In this document: piece after piece, positions 41,401 through 56,400 of the stretch
How the letters are laid out: every line of letters starts with the position of its first letter
Numbering within the stretch: position 1 is the first letter of the stretch
NCBI RefSeq assembly: GCF_030867145.1
Contig: NC_134440.1
Span: 8,556,001-8,620,000, forward strand
Origin: Opisthocomus hoazin
Lineage: Eukaryota; Chordata; Aves; Opisthocomiformes; Opisthocomidae
Direction of reading: 5' to 3'
Length of the DNA: 64,000 nt
Made by a program: the position numbers and the translations under genes
The notes under the pieces: generated by a model
Databases searched by the model: none
Told to the model about the DNA's origin: nothing
The model's input: only the letters and a program-made list of their open reading frames with translations

Positions 41401-44400
41401 CCAGCTCCTCTCTGCCTGCCACAGGAGCCTTTTGTCTGCTCTTAATAAATTGCTCTCTCCAGTGTGGAATATCTTACCTGGCATTGACACCCCCCGGGAG
41501 TCCTGCGCCCAGCTCTGGAGCCCTCAGCACAGGACAGAGCTGGAGCTGCTGGAGTGGGACCAGAGGAGGCCCCAGCAATGATGCGAGGGCTGGAACCCCT
41601 CTGCTGGGAGGAGAGGCTGGGAGAGCTGGGGCTGCTCAGCCTGGGGAAGAGAAGGCTGCGGGGAGAGCTTAGAGCAGCCTGGCAGTACCTGAAGGGTCCT
41701 ATAAGAAGGATGGGGACAAACTTTTTAACAGGGCCTGTTGCAGCAGGACAAGGCGTAGTGGTTTTAAATTAAAAGAGGGGAGATTTAGAGTAGATGCAAG
41801 GAAGAAATTTTTTGTGCTGAGGGTGGTGAGGCCCTGGAACGGGTTGCCCAGAGAGGTGCGAGATGCCCCATCCCTGGAAACAGTCACGGTCAGGTTGGAC
41901 GGGGCTCTGAGCAGCCTCATCTGGTTGAAGATGTCCCTGCTCATGGCTGGGGGGTTGCATTAGATGGCCTGGAAAGGTCCCTTCCAACCCAAACCATTCT
42001 ATGATGTAAACACTTCCTCTGATTCTTTAATCGAACGCCGCAGTGCTGCGGTAGTGCTGGGGAAGTGGGAAGCACAGTTCACTACTCCGGAGTTTCCCAA
42101 ACCGCTTTCCCTGGCTGCCCAGTGCTGGCGAGGTGGGTTGGCTCACGTCATGCCAGAGTGGCAGCCGCGCCGGGCTGCGGGCAGGGCCGGGTCGTCCCCC
42201 CACCCTGCAGCCACCTTCCCTGCTGGGACCGAGCCTGGGCCGTGGGGCTGGAGAAGCGGGGTGGCCCTGGGCTCCGGCTGGGGGGGCCTGGCTGGACAGG
42301 GGGATCGCTTAGCATGACCCTGGGGTCGCCGTTGGGGAAGCCGCTGTGCTGCCCAACTTGCAGTGCTCAAATCAAGTAAAAAGCAACATGTGCAGGTGGG
42401 GAGCAGGGAAATTCCGATGTCAGAAAATTCCCCAAGATGGTAGCAGTTGCGCTAGGGAAGAAGAAAACAGTCAGAAAGCCCCCGCAGACACTGAAGTAAA
42501 ACCGAGCCCGAGTTGGGAGTAAATGAGGGTGAAGGCGGGACTTTGGGTTGGTAAGTCCTGCCCTAATTATCTCTGCAGCCCAGGAAGTGCTGTGTCAGCA
42601 CATGGTCAGCGGTATTGTGCCATGAGCCTTGCCGGAGTGTCTTAGCCGTACCAAGCAGATATTAAAAGCCTCAAGTACAGCATGAACAAATATCTGCAAT
42701 ATTTATTAACCGCGGGGAGCTCAGGTAATTCTTTGAAGTTTTTGACTTGCTGTGGAGTGCACTTGTGTTTTCGTGTGGGTTGCAGTACGTGAAGAAGCAG
42801 CTGGGAGAGAAGTGCCTTCTCCAGAGAGGCTTTCACGTGTCAGCCATTCATTTAACGTGAGACTTCGGTCCTCAGGGGTGCGTCTGCCTCCGAATTACAT
42901 GGACTGTGCAAAAACTCAGCTCTGCTTCGGAGGGTTTAGGTGCACAGGGATTTTGTGAGATCTAGCCTTTTCATTAAAGAGAGGATCCGTGCTGAGAACC
43001 GGGGAGTGTGTTGGGTTCGCTGGTTACAAGTCTGCCGAGCTGCAGGTGTCTGAGTCGTAAAGGAGCTGCAAAATATTCATTCCAGCTTTTGAGTTAACTA
43101 AAGCTGGACAGGTTTTAAAACCGGTTCAAGTTTTGATTTTAGTCCTTCAGAAGTCACAGCTGAAGTTTTTAAACGTGATGTAGCTTGAAGGATACTTTTC
43201 TTTAGCTTTTAACTTTGTTTTTCAAAGTTTCCAGTTGTGCCTGTAGTGAAATACTGTCTTTTTTCTTCCTTAAATGGGAATTCTTCACCCGAAGTAGTTA
43301 AAGAAATAAGACAGGTGTTGAGAAGATCGCTTCTCTTAAGCAAGCTAGAGAAAGGCTGAAAAATGAAGGGACTGGTGGGTGAGGAGTGGTGTTACTGCTT
43401 GTGACCATGCCGGTCAAAGTCAGTTTTCAAGATGGAGTTGAATATGGAGAAAAGATGACGCCGGAATACTTGAAGTATTTCTTTTTATTTTCTTCTGCTT
43501 CTTTGAAAAGAAGACTTGCTCTACTAATAAAATTTTGGAGTACATTCTCAGATTTACCTAGTGCGTATATAGGAGATGTGGAAATGTTTTCTGGTCTGTC
43601 TTTTTCTCAGAAACAGAAAAAATAAGTCTCAGTTAATTTTTTCTTTTTTCCAAACAGAATTTCAACTTTTCTTGTATATTGAGGAATAACTTAAAACTAA
43701 AATGAGAGAGGGAATGGAAAGATCTTCAAAGAATCCAAACATTGAATATCCAGATTAATGTATCATCGATTTTAAAACGGTGAGACGCCTTCTAGCCCGT
43801 GTGATGACAGGCTGTGGGGTTGGGGTAGTCGTGATATTTGGGGTGCCAGCCTTTGCTTTCTGCCCCTCTCCTGGCAAATACACCGGTTATGTTTCTCGTG
43901 TTCTTTCCTAGGTTATGGCAGAAATGTGCCAATGGTGTCATTACTTCTTAGGAAAACATTACATTTATCACAGGTCTTGACACGCCTCTGATGTGCTCTG
44001 CCTGCCGCTGTTGTTTTAGCACGAGAGCGGACGGGACTGTAAATCACTGTGGCAATGGAGGAATGTAAATGACGGCTTTTGCATGGGCCAGACCGTCTTG
44101 TTCTGGCTTTTGCATCCTTGGATTTAACTAGTGTCGCTGTGTGAAGCTGCGGCCGTCCCAGCTGTGCTCCAGGACTCTCTGTGAGGCTTTCAAGAGGGTG
44201 TAGCTACCATACTGAGTAGGCTTGAGGACCTTTGAGGTGCCTCTTCTGCTGCACCAGTGGCCAAACCGCACAAAACTACGTTTTCTTGAATAAATTTAGT
44301 TGTGTACTGTTTCCCTGGATGTTGCTGCCTGAGCTGCTTTGAGGGGTGTCCCCTAAGGTCCTTCTGTCAAAGTGAGTCTCCCACCTGACTGCGTTGTTCC

Positions 44401-47400
44401 CCGATAACGCTGCCGGCTCGGGAGCGACCCGGCCCACGTTGGAGCTGCTCCGCTGCTGGGTCGAACCTGCTCGGGCAGGTCCGTGTCTCCTCTCCGGCCA
44501 CAGCGTGTCGGCAGTCTCGGGCAGCTGAGCTGAGAGGACGGCTGATGGCTTGTAGGAGGGCGATGTCTGGCTGCTCTGGTCCCTCGGTGTGATCCAGCCC
44601 TCCCGTTGCTGGTTGTGCCACCCTCCGGTGAAGCCCCGGCCAGCCGGTTCAGCCCACCGTGACGGGCCTTCGGTGGCACCGACCTGACGCTGGCTGACAG
44701 CATCTGGTGAAACCGTGCCCCGATCTTCGGCAGGCTTTGTCACAGCAGGTTTAAAAATACCGCAGTGTGATGGATGACTGTTCACACTTTTTTCAGCCTT
44801 GCTAATATAAGACTTTCTTTTCTCATATTTGCTTCCTTTTTTTCCACTGAAGAAATGACCTTGTTGGTTCATGATGTGCTTTGATGCTGTGGCATCGAAT
44901 GCCTCTCATGGAGGAACAAATGCAGGGAGTGGGGTGCATAGGGAGAGGTCAGCTTGGACTGGACTGGCTGTAATACCTCTCAAACCTTGAGACCAGCACA
45001 AGGTTATTTATGCTTTTAATAATTTTAATAATTTAATATTTAAAAAAAGCAAGAAGGAGAAAAAAAAAATCATTAGGACTAGAGTTACATGTAAAGCAGA
45101 AGAAACGCTCCTCTTAGCTCCTCTGACCTGCCCTCCTAACCCATTTGCTCTGGATAATTATTTGAAATGCACTATTTTAAATCTCAGTGTTAATTATTTC
45201 CAAGTGGCTGGATATTATTGTTAAATTAATTGTTGGAAATTTGCTTTGGGTACTTGCAAATGAGGTCTGCGCCAAAACCTGCCATTTCTTTTGCGCTGTT
45301 TAATGCTGAAGAGTAGCAAAACTCAGCCTGCTGGTAAAGCCTTTTTGAAACATTTTGTTCTTGAGAAACCACTGTCTCTTCTGAGAAGCATTAAATTAAA
45401 AGCTTAAAATAATTTTCCAATGGTGATAATTTTTCTGTAATCGCAAAGGTTGTCCATTTGCTAACTACTGGCACTGTAAACACAGGCAAGCTGTTAAGCT
45501 AACAAAGCTGTTCTGATGACGTTAAAATAAAAATACCTTTCCCCCCCCCCCCCTCCAAAGAGGTCTCCAAACAGCTTTCACCTTCCCGGTCTCCCGATGA
45601 ATGCCCCTTTTGTTGCCGGCTCCAGGTGACCCAGGAAAATGGGTGACTTCAGCAGCGGCGGGTCTTGAAAGTGTTCACTGTCTTTCGGCCTGGGCTGGTC
45701 CCTCGGCGGCTTGCCCAGCAAACCCTTCTGTTCTGAGGTCCTAATTGGCGTAAATTGGAAAGTTTCTAAATTTTGCCTCCCTTTTGTTTAGCAGCAGCTG
45801 CTGCAGCTTAGCAACTCTGTTATATCTGGAAGGAAGGTAGTTGTCATCCATGTCCCACGTGCGTGCAAGAGCTTGTCTCCTCTTCCAAAACCTGCAGGTT
45901 TGCAACAAGAGGTACCTGTCATACATTCGGGCTTTTCTGTATTGAAAGCATCTGAAGTATGTGTTCTGGTAGGGTGTTGGGAAAAAAGACATCTGCTGCT
46001 GCAGAATGATTCACTCTGAAAGAAGTTTTGCCATCAAACAGGTGACCTTGTACTCCCATTATTCATTTAATGTCAGCCTTTGTGGGCTGCCTCCGCCTGT
46101 TGCACAAACTAGAAGGACCAGTGTACAGCAAGGAGTCGCTGGCTTACAGGAGCTCTGTAGTAAGCCAGCTCCACCTCAGAACTGAGGCCTCGTTTCCCAG
46201 AACTAATGTGACTGTAACCAGGAAAAAAAACAATCAGCCTTGGCTTTTTGGAAGAATCTTGTTTTACGCCACTATATACTACCTGCCGAAGTGGCTGATT
46301 TAAGTGCAGTTCATTTTGGTATATTCTAAAGTAGTTCTAGGTTAAATGAATTGTTCCCTGAGGTCCTATGTAAATTATTAATAATTTGTTTTGTGTAATG
46401 TTGTGAACTTCACTTTTTTGTGTCTCAGAAGGACTATTTCTTATATCTGAGGTACATCAATTTATTTTAAAAGTTTTTATTTTAAAGAGTGTCCTTATAG
46501 TACTTTAGTTCACAATCCTATAAGGAGTTGTCGTCTCAAGTCTCATTATCTCATGATTCTCACAGGACAGTGTAGACTCTCAATTCTACATCCATCCAAA
46601 AAGTTATTTCACTGCGTGGTGCCTCTGCCTCATTTTGCTTCAGCAGAAATACTGCGGACATCTTGTACATTGGAATAGCAAACCAGTGTAGTTCCTCTTG
46701 TAGTAATCTTTACACCATGGGTATTCATATTAGTGTTTAACATGGAGAGGAATTAAATGCAAAACCTGAAGAAGACTCCTTTGACTCTTGTATGAAGGTT
46801 GTAAGAAGGGGGATGTGGTGTAGCCGGGTGCCTGCCTGCGTGGCACCAGGCTCAGTCATCCCGGAGACTCTCTCCGCTCCTGGCTTCCTAGGAGTATAAT
46901 TGGGCATCTGAAAGGGTGGCCTGATTTCTGAGAACATGTTTAATTTCTCTGACTTTGGGGACTTGTGTGTCTATGGCTCTCCATATATGTGTGTGTGGAG
47001 AGATATGTACAGAAGTAAAATCCCCTTCTGCTTGTGTTTCCACTGCATTATCTGCAAATGCGTCGTGGCCAGAGGTGACAGTCCTGATTAGCATCGTGGA
47101 GCCCGCTTACACAAGTGTCTTTCATGGAATAGGTAGCCTTTGATCAGCGTCGCTTGGGTAATCCATCAGGCCTCCTACACGCCTACAAAAGAGCCCATTC
47201 ATGATGATATCGCAAAGCCTGCCGGCATTCTCAGGGATTATAATGTATTTTTACGTCTGGCCATTCCATTGAAAGAAAATGTGCAAATTAGTTTTGTAGT
47301 GTAGATGAACAGCAGAGTCGGACACCAGGCCTGTGCTTAGGTTGTCCGCTACTTTCTCTGTATCATGATAGATTTAAAATAGTTTGCTTTTCTGTGTGAA

Positions 47401-50400
47401 CAAGGTGTCTTGTAGTTTAGTTTGGGTGGGGTTTTTTTTTTTTGGTGTGGTAGTGGTGTTTTGTTTTTTATTTTGACAAGTCTTTAGATCCAGACTTGTG
47501 TTCTCGCCTCTGTTTGTTTGTAGACCACCTAATACTTACCTCTGCACAAATTACCAGGCTTTCAGCTGGTCTCCTAACAATCCTTGTGCTAAATTTTGGG
47601 TCTTCTTAAGTTAGGGGGTAATAGCTGACTCCTCCAGCCTTCGCTGCACTGGTCTTCTCTACCACTATGGAGCTGACGTTTCGCAAAGTGGTGAGAAATA
47701 AGGTGGTGGGGATGGAGGGTTCTTGGTTCTTTATCAGCTGTTAGGCTAATATTTATACCTAATTATTTTTATAGTCTGTTTATATATACTGGCCTTGATG
47801 ATGATGCTGTTTGCATCTAGGTTTGTTGCTTTCGTTTCCCCTAGTCACCTGTGTTTCTTTGTGGTTTGTTTTTCTAACGAGGCCCTGGATATCAGTCTGT
47901 CTGGTGTACGCCATCCACTGAGATGCTCTCGTGTGCCGCCTTCTCCCTCCCTCTCTCCCCCGGGGTGTGAGCCCTGCTGAGTGTCGGAACGGGCAAGAAC
48001 AGAGACCAATTTTGAAATGCTATTAGTGTCTTGGTTGTAAAGCACTTTGCAATAGGTGGAGGGGGAGCTAGTTACAGAAATATATCACCTTGTTCCTTTT
48101 TCCCACGTTTCTGCTCCTGAGCACAGCTCTGACTGTCCTCTGGAAGACAGTAACGTCACACCGCGATTGCCCAGAGTCCCTGCTCAATCAGGAGCTAATT
48201 GGTTTGGAAAAAAACTTTGGGAACCCAAGAGAGTAAAAAGTGTTTTATGAAACCAGTGCCTTTTTTTTTAATGCGGTTTCTATTATTCTGCTTGCTAGTT
48301 CCACCAACTGCTAGACAGGTTCTTTTCTTATTACCAAAGGGAGCTGTGCCCTCATGGATCCTCTCAAAAAAAAACATTTAAAAAATCCGAGAAAAAATGG
48401 CAGTTGTGTGAGAATGGTAGAAACGACTCCTGTAAACACTGTTCCTTTCTAGCCATTACAAGAAATTATCTCATCACTGATAGACCAGAGAGGAGGTTGG
48501 GTTTTTCTTTTCCTATCTTTTATCTCTCTGCTTATTGTTTTGTTCTTCTGCATATTCATGTTGGAAAGCCAGTTTTACTGCTGTCCTTCTAGCAAAGAAC
48601 AAAAAGTTCCTCTGGAATAGCAACATGCAGAGACACTATGGTAAACCAAGGATTGGAAGCTGTGCAGAGTCCAAAAGCAGCCATTAACTTACCCATAGCT
48701 TCAGTTAGCTTGCTAAATGCAGTCATCTTTATTGCTGGATTCCTGCATTGCTCTTCTGATTTTTCAAGATGAAGAAGTTATTTTCCTGCCTGTTCTTTGG
48801 CAAACAGGGTGCCTGTCACTCTGCACACATGTCTGAATGACATCCTTTTCCCTTCCTTTTCACTGTGAGTTGGAAAGGTAGGTGGGAGAGTTTGGGATAC
48901 CATGGCGGAAAGTAGAGAGCGTTTATGCTTGTGACAGCTACTCCCGTGTCCTTTTTAAGATGAAGGTTGTGAGATGAGCTTTAACGGACTCTTCAGTTGT
49001 AAGTCTTCCCTTGGGCATGTTGCTTTGGCATTTCCATGTAGTTCCGTAGGGTGGACCATCACTCACCAAAAGCTCTCCTGTAGATCTGTGGTCAGCAGAG
49101 CCATGCAGTGTGGTCAAAGTGTGTCCTCTGTTCGTAGTCCTAGAAGTGCCTCTAAGAGAGGCCACCGAAGGGAGTTGTCTGGGAAGAGAAATGTGGGATT
49201 GGAGTTCCGGGTGTGCAATGTTTCTGTCTTGGTGGTGGATCTGTGCGGATGGGTTGCGCTGCCTTTGGACCTGTAGTTTTTTCTTATTAGCAGCACCCAG
49301 TTCGTCAGTCCAAAGAAGAGTGGTTTTTCCTGCAGCTGCCAGGAGAAATACTGAGCTTTGAGGAATTTTGGAGGCTTTCAGTAGGCCATGGGCATCAGCA
49401 TTGGTAAATGAGAACCTAATCCATGGTTTTCATACTGGAATCCTCTTTCCTCCCTTGCTTGCTTCATTGAATAAAGCAGATAATTCTGTGCGTACTCAGC
49501 TCCTCTTGGTCCTAATACAGTGATTACTCTTTAGTGCCCTGAAGAATACTTAATTTGTAGAGCTTTTCCATGAGTAATAAAAACACTTTGTTAATAGATC
49601 TTTAGCACTTAAGACCCATGAGTAGTGTGTAAAATGTAGTCTAGCCACACAACTGCTGTTGGCCAGAGAATGTCACTGATGGCTTTTGGTATCAAACGTC
49701 TCTTCTGTGGTGATGAGAGCATGGATTTTGGTAGTGTCTTTCAGTATAGGGTTTTGATGAGAGCAGACGTTAAAAAGACATTTTTAACATATTTCTCCTA
49801 AGAAATTGCTGGCAGTAAATTATTTTTTCCTTCTGTTTTACAGAGAGGGGCTATGATCCCTACAATCCAGAGCTTCCGAGGCCCTCGCTGGAGGTGGAGG
49901 ATGACGCTCTGGCTGACATTACAGATGTGACACCTGGTATTCTGGAGTTGGAGCTGGTCAACAAGGCTATTGAGGCAGTCAAAAATGAAGTTGAGAGAGA
50001 GCAGAAAAAGTATGAGGAGCTGCTAGAAACGACAAAGGAGTTCAGTACTTCAGAGGCCACCTCGCTTATTTCAAATACGCCTGTGTCAGCTGCTGGGACA
50101 CAAAATGATTCATTTAATTCCTTAGAATATAATCCAGGTAGCTACAACTTTAATAATAACTCGGAGTACAACCCTACTCCTCTTGCTGCTGCTAGCCAGT
50201 CAAGTAAATACACTTTGGATACTTCTCGATGTAAAGGTAGCTCACTGGAATATGTTCCCAAGGCTGTAGTACAGAATAAAAAATACAGTAGCACTGTAAC
50301 TAACAATAAATATGTGATTGATGACTCTAAGCCTTCTACAGACTTGGAATATGACCCACTTTCAAATTACTCAGCCAGACTTTTGAGCAAAAAGGAGCCA

Positions 50401-53400
50401 AAGGGGTCTAAAAGGGGTAGAGTGTCTAGCTATGAGGAATCTTATTCTCCGTCACGAAAGAAGCTCTGTGAAGTACCCGATGACTATGAAGTGTACGCCA
50501 GGTTCTCTTCTTCTGAAGATGAGGCTGATAAGCCAGCTTCTGTTAGTTCACAATCAAAAGCTGGTTCTGAAAGTGAATCAAGTGACGGGTTATCCAACAA
50601 AGAGCAGAGCTCTAAACTGGATGACTTTGCTTCCCAGGACAGCAAAGAAGCGGCAGCGCAATATGGCATGGAGGACCTTCCAAGTTCACAGAAGAATCTT
50701 GCCAAAAACTTAGCAGACAAGAACGCAAAAGCAGCAAAATTGTGTTCTGGTAAGAATGACCAGGAAATTGAAAATAAAAACAAAGACTCAAAAGACAAAA
50801 CAAAAAAGAAGAAATCAGATGGTAGTAAAACACCTGGCCTCAGTGAGGTCAGTAAAAAGGAGAAGAGTAAAAATACAGAAAAAGACAAAATGCTCAAGAA
50901 AGAAGAAAAATTAAAATCCAAGAATGATGAGAAAAACTATAAAGATAAAAGTGTCAAAGTAAAAGCCGATGGGAATTTAAAGAAACCTGAAAAACAAAAG
51001 TCAGAAAAAGTAGATGGGCTGAAGAAAGAAAAATCCAAGTCTGCCAGCAGTAGTTCAGGGAAAAGCAAGAGTGAGGGTGTCATCAAAGGCTCCAGTACGG
51101 AGAAGTTGGGGAACAGCAAAAAGGACTCCAAACTGAGAGCAGCTGACTTGAAAAATGGTAAGGAAACCTCTAGTTGTAAAAAGAAAGAGCAAGGGACCAA
51201 AACTCCAGCACCAGAGCGAAAGAAAGAAAAGGTCCGTTCTGCAGAAAAAGGGGATCCAAAGAAGGGTCGGAAGCAGCAGAGTTTGAGTCACGTTGACCTG
51301 TTTGGTGATGAGAGCGGGGATGATGATGACAAAGGCCGGCCTTTGCCGTCCACGTTACTTGATGTGAACTCAGACTCGGATGGCAATGATTGTGGTTCGG
51401 ACTCTGAGAGTGAAAATGAAGGGACAAAGAAAGTGAAGCGCTCTAAATTGTCAAAGTCTTCGTCGTCTTCCTCAACATCTGATGACATTGATTATTCCAT
51501 CCTTGAGAAAGACTTGGACTTTGAGTCAGATCCAATGGAAGAGTGTCTCAGGATTTTTAATGAATCTACAGATGTGAAAACTGAAGACAAGGGGAGGCTG
51601 GGGAAGCAGGTAATACTGGTTTGGGTTGGTTGGTTCTCTCACATCTAAATGTGAAAGGATTCGGGTTTAGTTTAGTGGTGTTGCTTATTTTAAGTAGCAG
51701 AAGAGGGCTATGGAGGGAGATTCCATACGTTGGAAGAATCTCGTCCTTGTCATGACTGAGTGCTTTGAAGAGTTTGCACCTGAATTTACCTGCTGAATTG
51801 AGAGCTGCTGTGGAGTGTAAGGATTCAGTTACCTTTTGTGTGGAAGGCCTTTAGCTTTCAGGGTTAGCAGTTGCTTCTGTCTCCATCTGGCCCAAGAACT
51901 GTGGTGGCCTGGGTGGCTGGAGAAAAGGGTTTGGGGAGTATGTTGTGGGTGTTTCAAAGCTAATCCAAGTTTGCTAATCTGGGCAATGCCTTCTTGTGGC
52001 AGCGTTGTTTAAGGATAGTAATGGCAGGTAGAAGCAGGACAATGTGTTGGTGCAAGTAAGTTGATGTAGTTGGCACTGGACGCTTCTGAGACTCCCCAGT
52101 TTACTGTTTCCCATTCTGAATGCACACTGCAGATGTTTTATGAGGATCTCTGGATACCTTGTGGGTGGTGCAAATAAGAAATGGAGAATGGAATTTCTTC
52201 AAAAGGTACAAAGAATTTCAGGATAAGGAGGTAAAAAGACAGCGTTTACATAAAAAGCCTTCTGCCAGTGGCTGTGAGGTGGTCTCTGGAGGATGCGAGA
52301 CTCTCATTTTTGAAGATTAAACCAGAATGGAGCAAGTGTAAAAGGCTAGAAAGCAGCTGCTGGCAGTGGTCCTCTAACAGCTTCTGAGGCAGGGAAGCAG
52401 GAGCAGACAAAACTCATCTTTCATCTTCCCACATCGGAGTCTGACTGGGCAGCAAGAGCAAACCCTGGATCCCAGGAGCAGCTGTCTGTGCATGGGCAGG
52501 GCTGTTTGTCTTGCTGTCCAAGCCAGCACGCCCAGGTTTTCTGGTTGGGATGATTCTGCTTGTGTACAGAGCAGGTGTTCAGGGAATTGGATTGGAAAGA
52601 GCTTTACAAAAGAAAAAGGTGACAAATTCGGCAATGTTGAGAAAACGCCCCAAAGTTGTATCCAACGTTATCGCATCTGGTGCATCTGACTGCAGAGCGA
52701 GGGTGTCGGGGCTGCTGAGTCAGCTGTGTCACCTGGGAGGCTTCATGGGGCAAGGTGACAAAGTCAGGTGCCCTCGGTGTGCTGGGGGACAGGCGTAGCA
52801 AAGGACGAGTGTGTCTGTCCGAGGAACTGCTCGGTGGCTTCAGCTGCAGCTGTCCTGCTCCAAAAGATGGTGGAGGTGCTGCGACTCCGTCAGGGCTTCC
52901 AGTGCGTTCCAGTTTAGATCCCTGTGGGATTATTGATCTGAAGGAGGGGCAGGGTGAGTGCAGCAGGAACCAGGCGACTGCCTGGCGGAGAGGCAGTTTC
53001 TCCTGGTGTGGCTGATTGTTGACTTTTATTCTAGAAAAGGCATCAGGCATCGGTGCTGGTTTTCAGGCTTTTGTTGGCTGGGTGGGTGAAGTGGCCGGGA
53101 GCAACGTTCTTCCATTCATGACCATCTGTACATGGAGGACAAAGTGAGCAGGGATCTGCAGCGTGGGGAGGAGAGCTCAGCTTTTGAAAAGAATAGCTGG
53201 ACTATTCAAGCTTTTTGCTGAACTCTCTGTTGTGATAACGTCCCCGGTCTGCTTGGAGAGAAGTCGCTGTTGCTGACAAGTAAAGACCTTTTTTACACTC
53301 ATGTGAAATGCCTTGGTAGAGGAACTATATAAAGCAGTTGAGTGTAACGATTTTCTTCTGAACTATTAAGCATTACTTGATTTTGCTTGTTTAAAATTCA

Positions 53401-56400
53401 GCTGTTCTTTCTTCAGTGTTTAGTGTAATTCCCAGCTAGGAATGAGAGCTTTATTTTTGGCTTTGTTTCTTCAAATGGCCTGGTTTAAGTGAAAATAGTG
53501 TAAGAGCATGCGATCTATAGTGGGAAATGCTAATCCGTTTAGAGCTTTCCAAATCCGGCATGATTCAAAATGGGCTGAATTCAGAAAGTGCTGAACGAGG
53601 GGCTGCCAGTCCCTGCAAACCGTTAATTCTGGGATGGAGTGGGAATGTTCAGCTGTCAGCAGCCACGTGTGTTTCTCTTGCACATGCTTTACCTTAGATC
53701 CCTGCACTGACGTTGAATTTCCCCCTGTTTTGGAAAGGGAGGAACAAGCATTGCAGCGGAGGGGTCCTCCTTTGAGAGACGGCTGTTTGTGAGTAGGTAC
53801 CTGCTTCCCCGCTGCATTTTTGGTAGGTGGGATTGGTCCCGGGGAATTGTTTTGTTTATGAAATAATTTTGTAGATGGAGCCCGTGTCATTTGGTCTCAG
53901 TAATGTGCTAGTCCGGAGGGAAGGCGCATGTGGGCAGTGTGGTACTTTTCCACTGGGAAGGATCGCTTTGTGAGAGAGTTTATTAAGGATGTAACTGAAT
54001 TAACAGACTTGCCGAGTTCCTAGAGAGCGCAGTGATTCAGTGTGCAGTGCTCATCCAGAATGCCCTCGTGGTGATGAACACAAGCTCAGCCGGAGCGGAG
54101 TCTGAGCTCATCCCCAACCCAGCCTTCAGCTCTGTTGCTGAATTTCGAAGAGGTTGTCAGGCTCGTCTCTGCTCAGAGCTTTGTCAGGAGCTCTGCTGGA
54201 AAACTGAAAGCAAGATTGACTGAAGAGCAGCTGGAGTTTTGAAAAATAAACTTGTGAAGTGTGTTTTGTAGAGGTGAACAGCCGAGTCAAATTCAAAGAA
54301 GGTTTGAAAGTGGTTTCCCTCTGCGCCAGTAGCAAGTCTGAGATGTTAGCTCAGAAGCAGCTTTAGCTGAAGAGGTGCTGTTACTTCCTCCTGGGTTTCT
54401 GGCCATGCAGATTTGCCACCTGGGGATCTGTCGCCGTAGTCTTTCTGCAGATATGGCTGTGGATAAAACTGCAGAGAAACGTTTCCCTAAACATGGCGTG
54501 GGGGCACCGTGGTTTGACGTTGAGCAGGTTTTTAGGACCTGTTCTGGCAGCACGTTGTACAGGGGCAGAAATGAGTCAGGTCCCAAGTTCTTACCAAAAG
54601 AAAAAATCCCTAACCCCACTGGATTTTAGGAATACCATGAAAGGTGAGGTGTGTGAGCAGGCAGCTGGCAGGAGCAGGGTGCTCAGGCCGCTCGTGGTGG
54701 GTAGGGGGTGTCCTGAATCGCGGCAGTGCTGCCTAGTGCACAGCTCGTGGAGTGACTGCTTGGGTGGGAGCTGCAATGATGCTGCTCTTCTTTGGCTTCG
54801 TTGGTGGCTCTTGGGTTCAAAGCAAGGTTTGCTTTGGTAGCTCAGCAGCTGACCACGTGTTGTTCTCACCTGCCACCTGCAAGGATTTTCTGTTAACCCA
54901 AAAGGAGACTTCTCAGATCTGCTCATGGAGAGGGATCTTCGAGTCTGTTCAATTTTGGAAGCTTGTTTTTGTTGTTTTCCAGCTGTCCAAAGAGGAAGGA
55001 AATGAAGAAAAGACAGAAGATAATTTAACTACCTTGTTCCCTGGCCAAAAAAGAAGGATCTCTCATCTTGTCAAGCAAGGAAACGTAAGTGCAACTTTTA
55101 GAAGGAAAAGTTTAGATTCTTTAAAGCGAGGAACTTCTGTCCTGTTAACGACACTGGGAAACGATGCAGTCCCAGGTTCAGGTAGCAGCGTATGAGTTGT
55201 TTGCGCTGGAGTCCGTCTATGATTTCTTTCCTCCCCTTTCTGATTTCTGAAAAATTTGGTTAGGCGTCTGTTACAAATGGCAGCAAAACTCTAATAAACT
55301 TTCCTAAAACCAGAGGTAAGCTGTGGAAGAGTAAATGGATTCTGCACTGTGTAACTCTTTGGGATAGATTGAGATGTTCATTTTTCTATGGTACAGCCTC
55401 ATTCAATCACTTAGATAAAAATTAGCTGGACACAAGGTCAGTCTGTGCCTGATGGTTCTTTTCTTTGTCTTGTGGACCTATAAGATAGCTCTAGGAATTT
55501 TGTCTGATGTTTAGAACCATGACCTTGTATCTGTTCTGAGTCAGCCAAGATACCAACAGTATTTTGTTTGATATTCTGCTTTCACAGTTGTGAAAATACT
55601 TTAAACACAGAGGAGAAGAATAAAATAAAAAAGGCAAGGAAGGCATTCAGGTTGTTTTTTTTTACTTCTTTCTCACTGGGATTTTAATTCATGTTTTCTC
55701 TGAGGGCTTAATGTGTTTCCCTCCAGGTGCTGAGTACAGATTAGTCAGTTTTATGTTCCAGCAGGATAAGAGTGGAGACTTACGTGCTGATTTGAGCTGG
55801 GTAGTCTAAATTAATTGTTCTTCCTTTCCTCTCTGCCTGGAAAAGGTCTCTTTGCTTTTAATAATTTGAAGCCCTGAGGTCAATACAATGCATTTTATTT
55901 AACTACATATCTTCAGCCAGTTCATGTGTTTTGATAAGGGCCCTTTCTTCCAAAGTGAAGAGATAAGAGACTGAAGCAAATGGGTTGGAAATTCATTAAC
56001 TCAAATATTTATTGTAAATAGGTGCCTTTTAGACATGTACAAATCTTTACATGCACTTTCTCAATGTGACAGCTGATCCCAAAATGCTTTCCAAAGATGC
56101 GAGCCCCCCAGCACGGCCGCTGCGTGGGCAAACAGAGCCGATCTGGTGTGCTCAGCAGCAGCTCCCGTGCGCGCACACCAGGACCTGTGTTCCCTGGAGG
56201 ATCTCAGCTCAGCGCTGCTGCTGCCAAGTCTGTTCAGGAGGTGCTGTAAGACCTGAACTGCTGCTTTTATGTGCAGAGCTGAGGCTTGTGCTTTGCTGTG
56301 TCCCTCCAAGTAGAATATTTGCTCAATCTTGCTTGTGATTTATAGCTCAAGGACTGAGCAAACAGAACGGGAGGGAGCTGAGTTCTAGTTTAGCTGTTGG

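Larger units (their letters stand above)
35407..49843 (+). other. REXO1: REXO1 intron 1 (14.4 kb)
   Basis: Falls from very high GC near exon 1 to AT-rich sequence from about 36.4 kb. It contains two CR1 fragments (39417 and 41490), a 13-C run at 45541-45553 and an antisense open frame of 198 codons at 44276-44872 with no recognised similarity. No RNA gene was recognised. Confidence 0.8.
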
